Assembly: GCA_043802345.1 (NCBI GenBank)
Contig: JAZDLC010000131.1
Span: 1 to 14,085 of the forward strand
DNA length: 14,085 nucleotides
From: JAZDLC01 sp043802345
GTDB taxonomy: Bacteria; Planctomycetota; B15-G4; JADJEK01
Reading direction: 5' to 3'
Both the position numbers and the translations under genes were made by a program. The notes below the pieces were generated by a model. It searched no databases and had not been told where the DNA came from. It worked only from the letters and a program-made list of their open reading frames with translations. This document shows positions 14,012 through 14,085 of the stretch, piece by piece; position 1 is the first letter of the stretch, and each line of letters starts with the position of its first letter.

Positions 14012-14085
14012 ATGGTGAAGCGGCGGCAGATGGTGATGGGGTTCATGAGAAGGGGAGGCGCCCGGAAGGGTGCGGGGAGGAAGCC
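14012..14085 (+). CDS. REP-associated tyrosine (IS200/Y1-type) transposase, N-terminal fragment
   Basis: Only 24 codons are present because the window ends. The peptide begins with a basic stretch (MVKRRQ) and contains RRGGARKGAGRK. A GGARxGAGRKP block near the N-terminus is a common opening of RAYT-type transposases in environmental bacteria. The catalytic HUH motif and the Tyr lie beyond the edge, so activity cannot be judged. GAGGG at 14002-14006 lies five bases before the ATG, and a good promoter is upstream. These proteins nick and join single-stranded DNA at REP hairpins. The assignment rests on the N-terminal motif and the adjacent inverted repeat; another DNA-binding protein with a GAGRK-type hook is possible. 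Confidence 0.6.
   Translation, partial: MVKRRQMVMGFMRRGGARKGAGRK

Overview
The window is GC-rich bacterial chromosome. The gene content points to Planctomycetota or a close relative of the PVC/FCB type. The signs are an NPCBM-domain secreted protein, a Tat-exported Gfo/Idh/MocA oxidoreductase, a lipoprotein of the sulfatase-like family, an FmdB-type zinc ribbon protein, and two groEL genes flanking one groES with dnaJ and grpE behind. From memory, not checked here, Rhodopirellula-type planctomycetes have a similar groEL-groES-groEL-dnaJ-grpE cluster. No rRNA, tRNA, CRISPR array or intact insertion sequence was seen.

Layout. 1-358 is C-rich and carries no convincing gene, only a short degenerate hexamer repeat. 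359-1570 (minus) encodes a secreted protein with four apparent beta-rich repeats followed by an NPCBM domain. 1571-2110 is a 540-base divergent spacer with a pair of matching palindromes (CGACA-N3-TGTCG, centres 43 bases apart) and other inverted repeats; no CIRCE heat-shock operator was found. 2111-5737 (plus) holds groEL1, groES and groEL2, followed by a strong hairpin. 5824-9113 (plus) holds dnaJ, grpE, an FmdB-family gene and a radical SAM/SPASM gene with short gaps. 9167-10429 (plus) is a Tat-exported oxidoreductase whose Shine-Dalgarno sequence lies inside a hairpin. 10504-13640 (minus) is a coupled pair: a lipoprotein of the alkaline-phosphatase/sulfatase superfamily with Thr at the usual formylglycine position, and a GT-C-type membrane glycosyltransferase. 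13641-14085 holds a G-quadruplex motif, an 87-base composite inverted repeat, a good sigma-70-like promoter, and the first 24 codons of a gene that looks like a REP-associated tyrosine (IS200/Y1-type) transposase.

How it fits together. The centre is a protein-folding island: two chaperonin rings that differ in tail and substrate-binding residues share one co-chaperonin, next to two of the three DnaK-system partners (DnaJ and GrpE; dnaK is not in the window). The right side concerns cell-envelope or exported functions, and the right edge is probably a small mobile-type element with its own promoter. I saw no wholly new system. The most testable points are the palindrome pair, the hairpin over the oxidoreductase start, the divergent GroEL pair, and the transposase with its inverted repeat.
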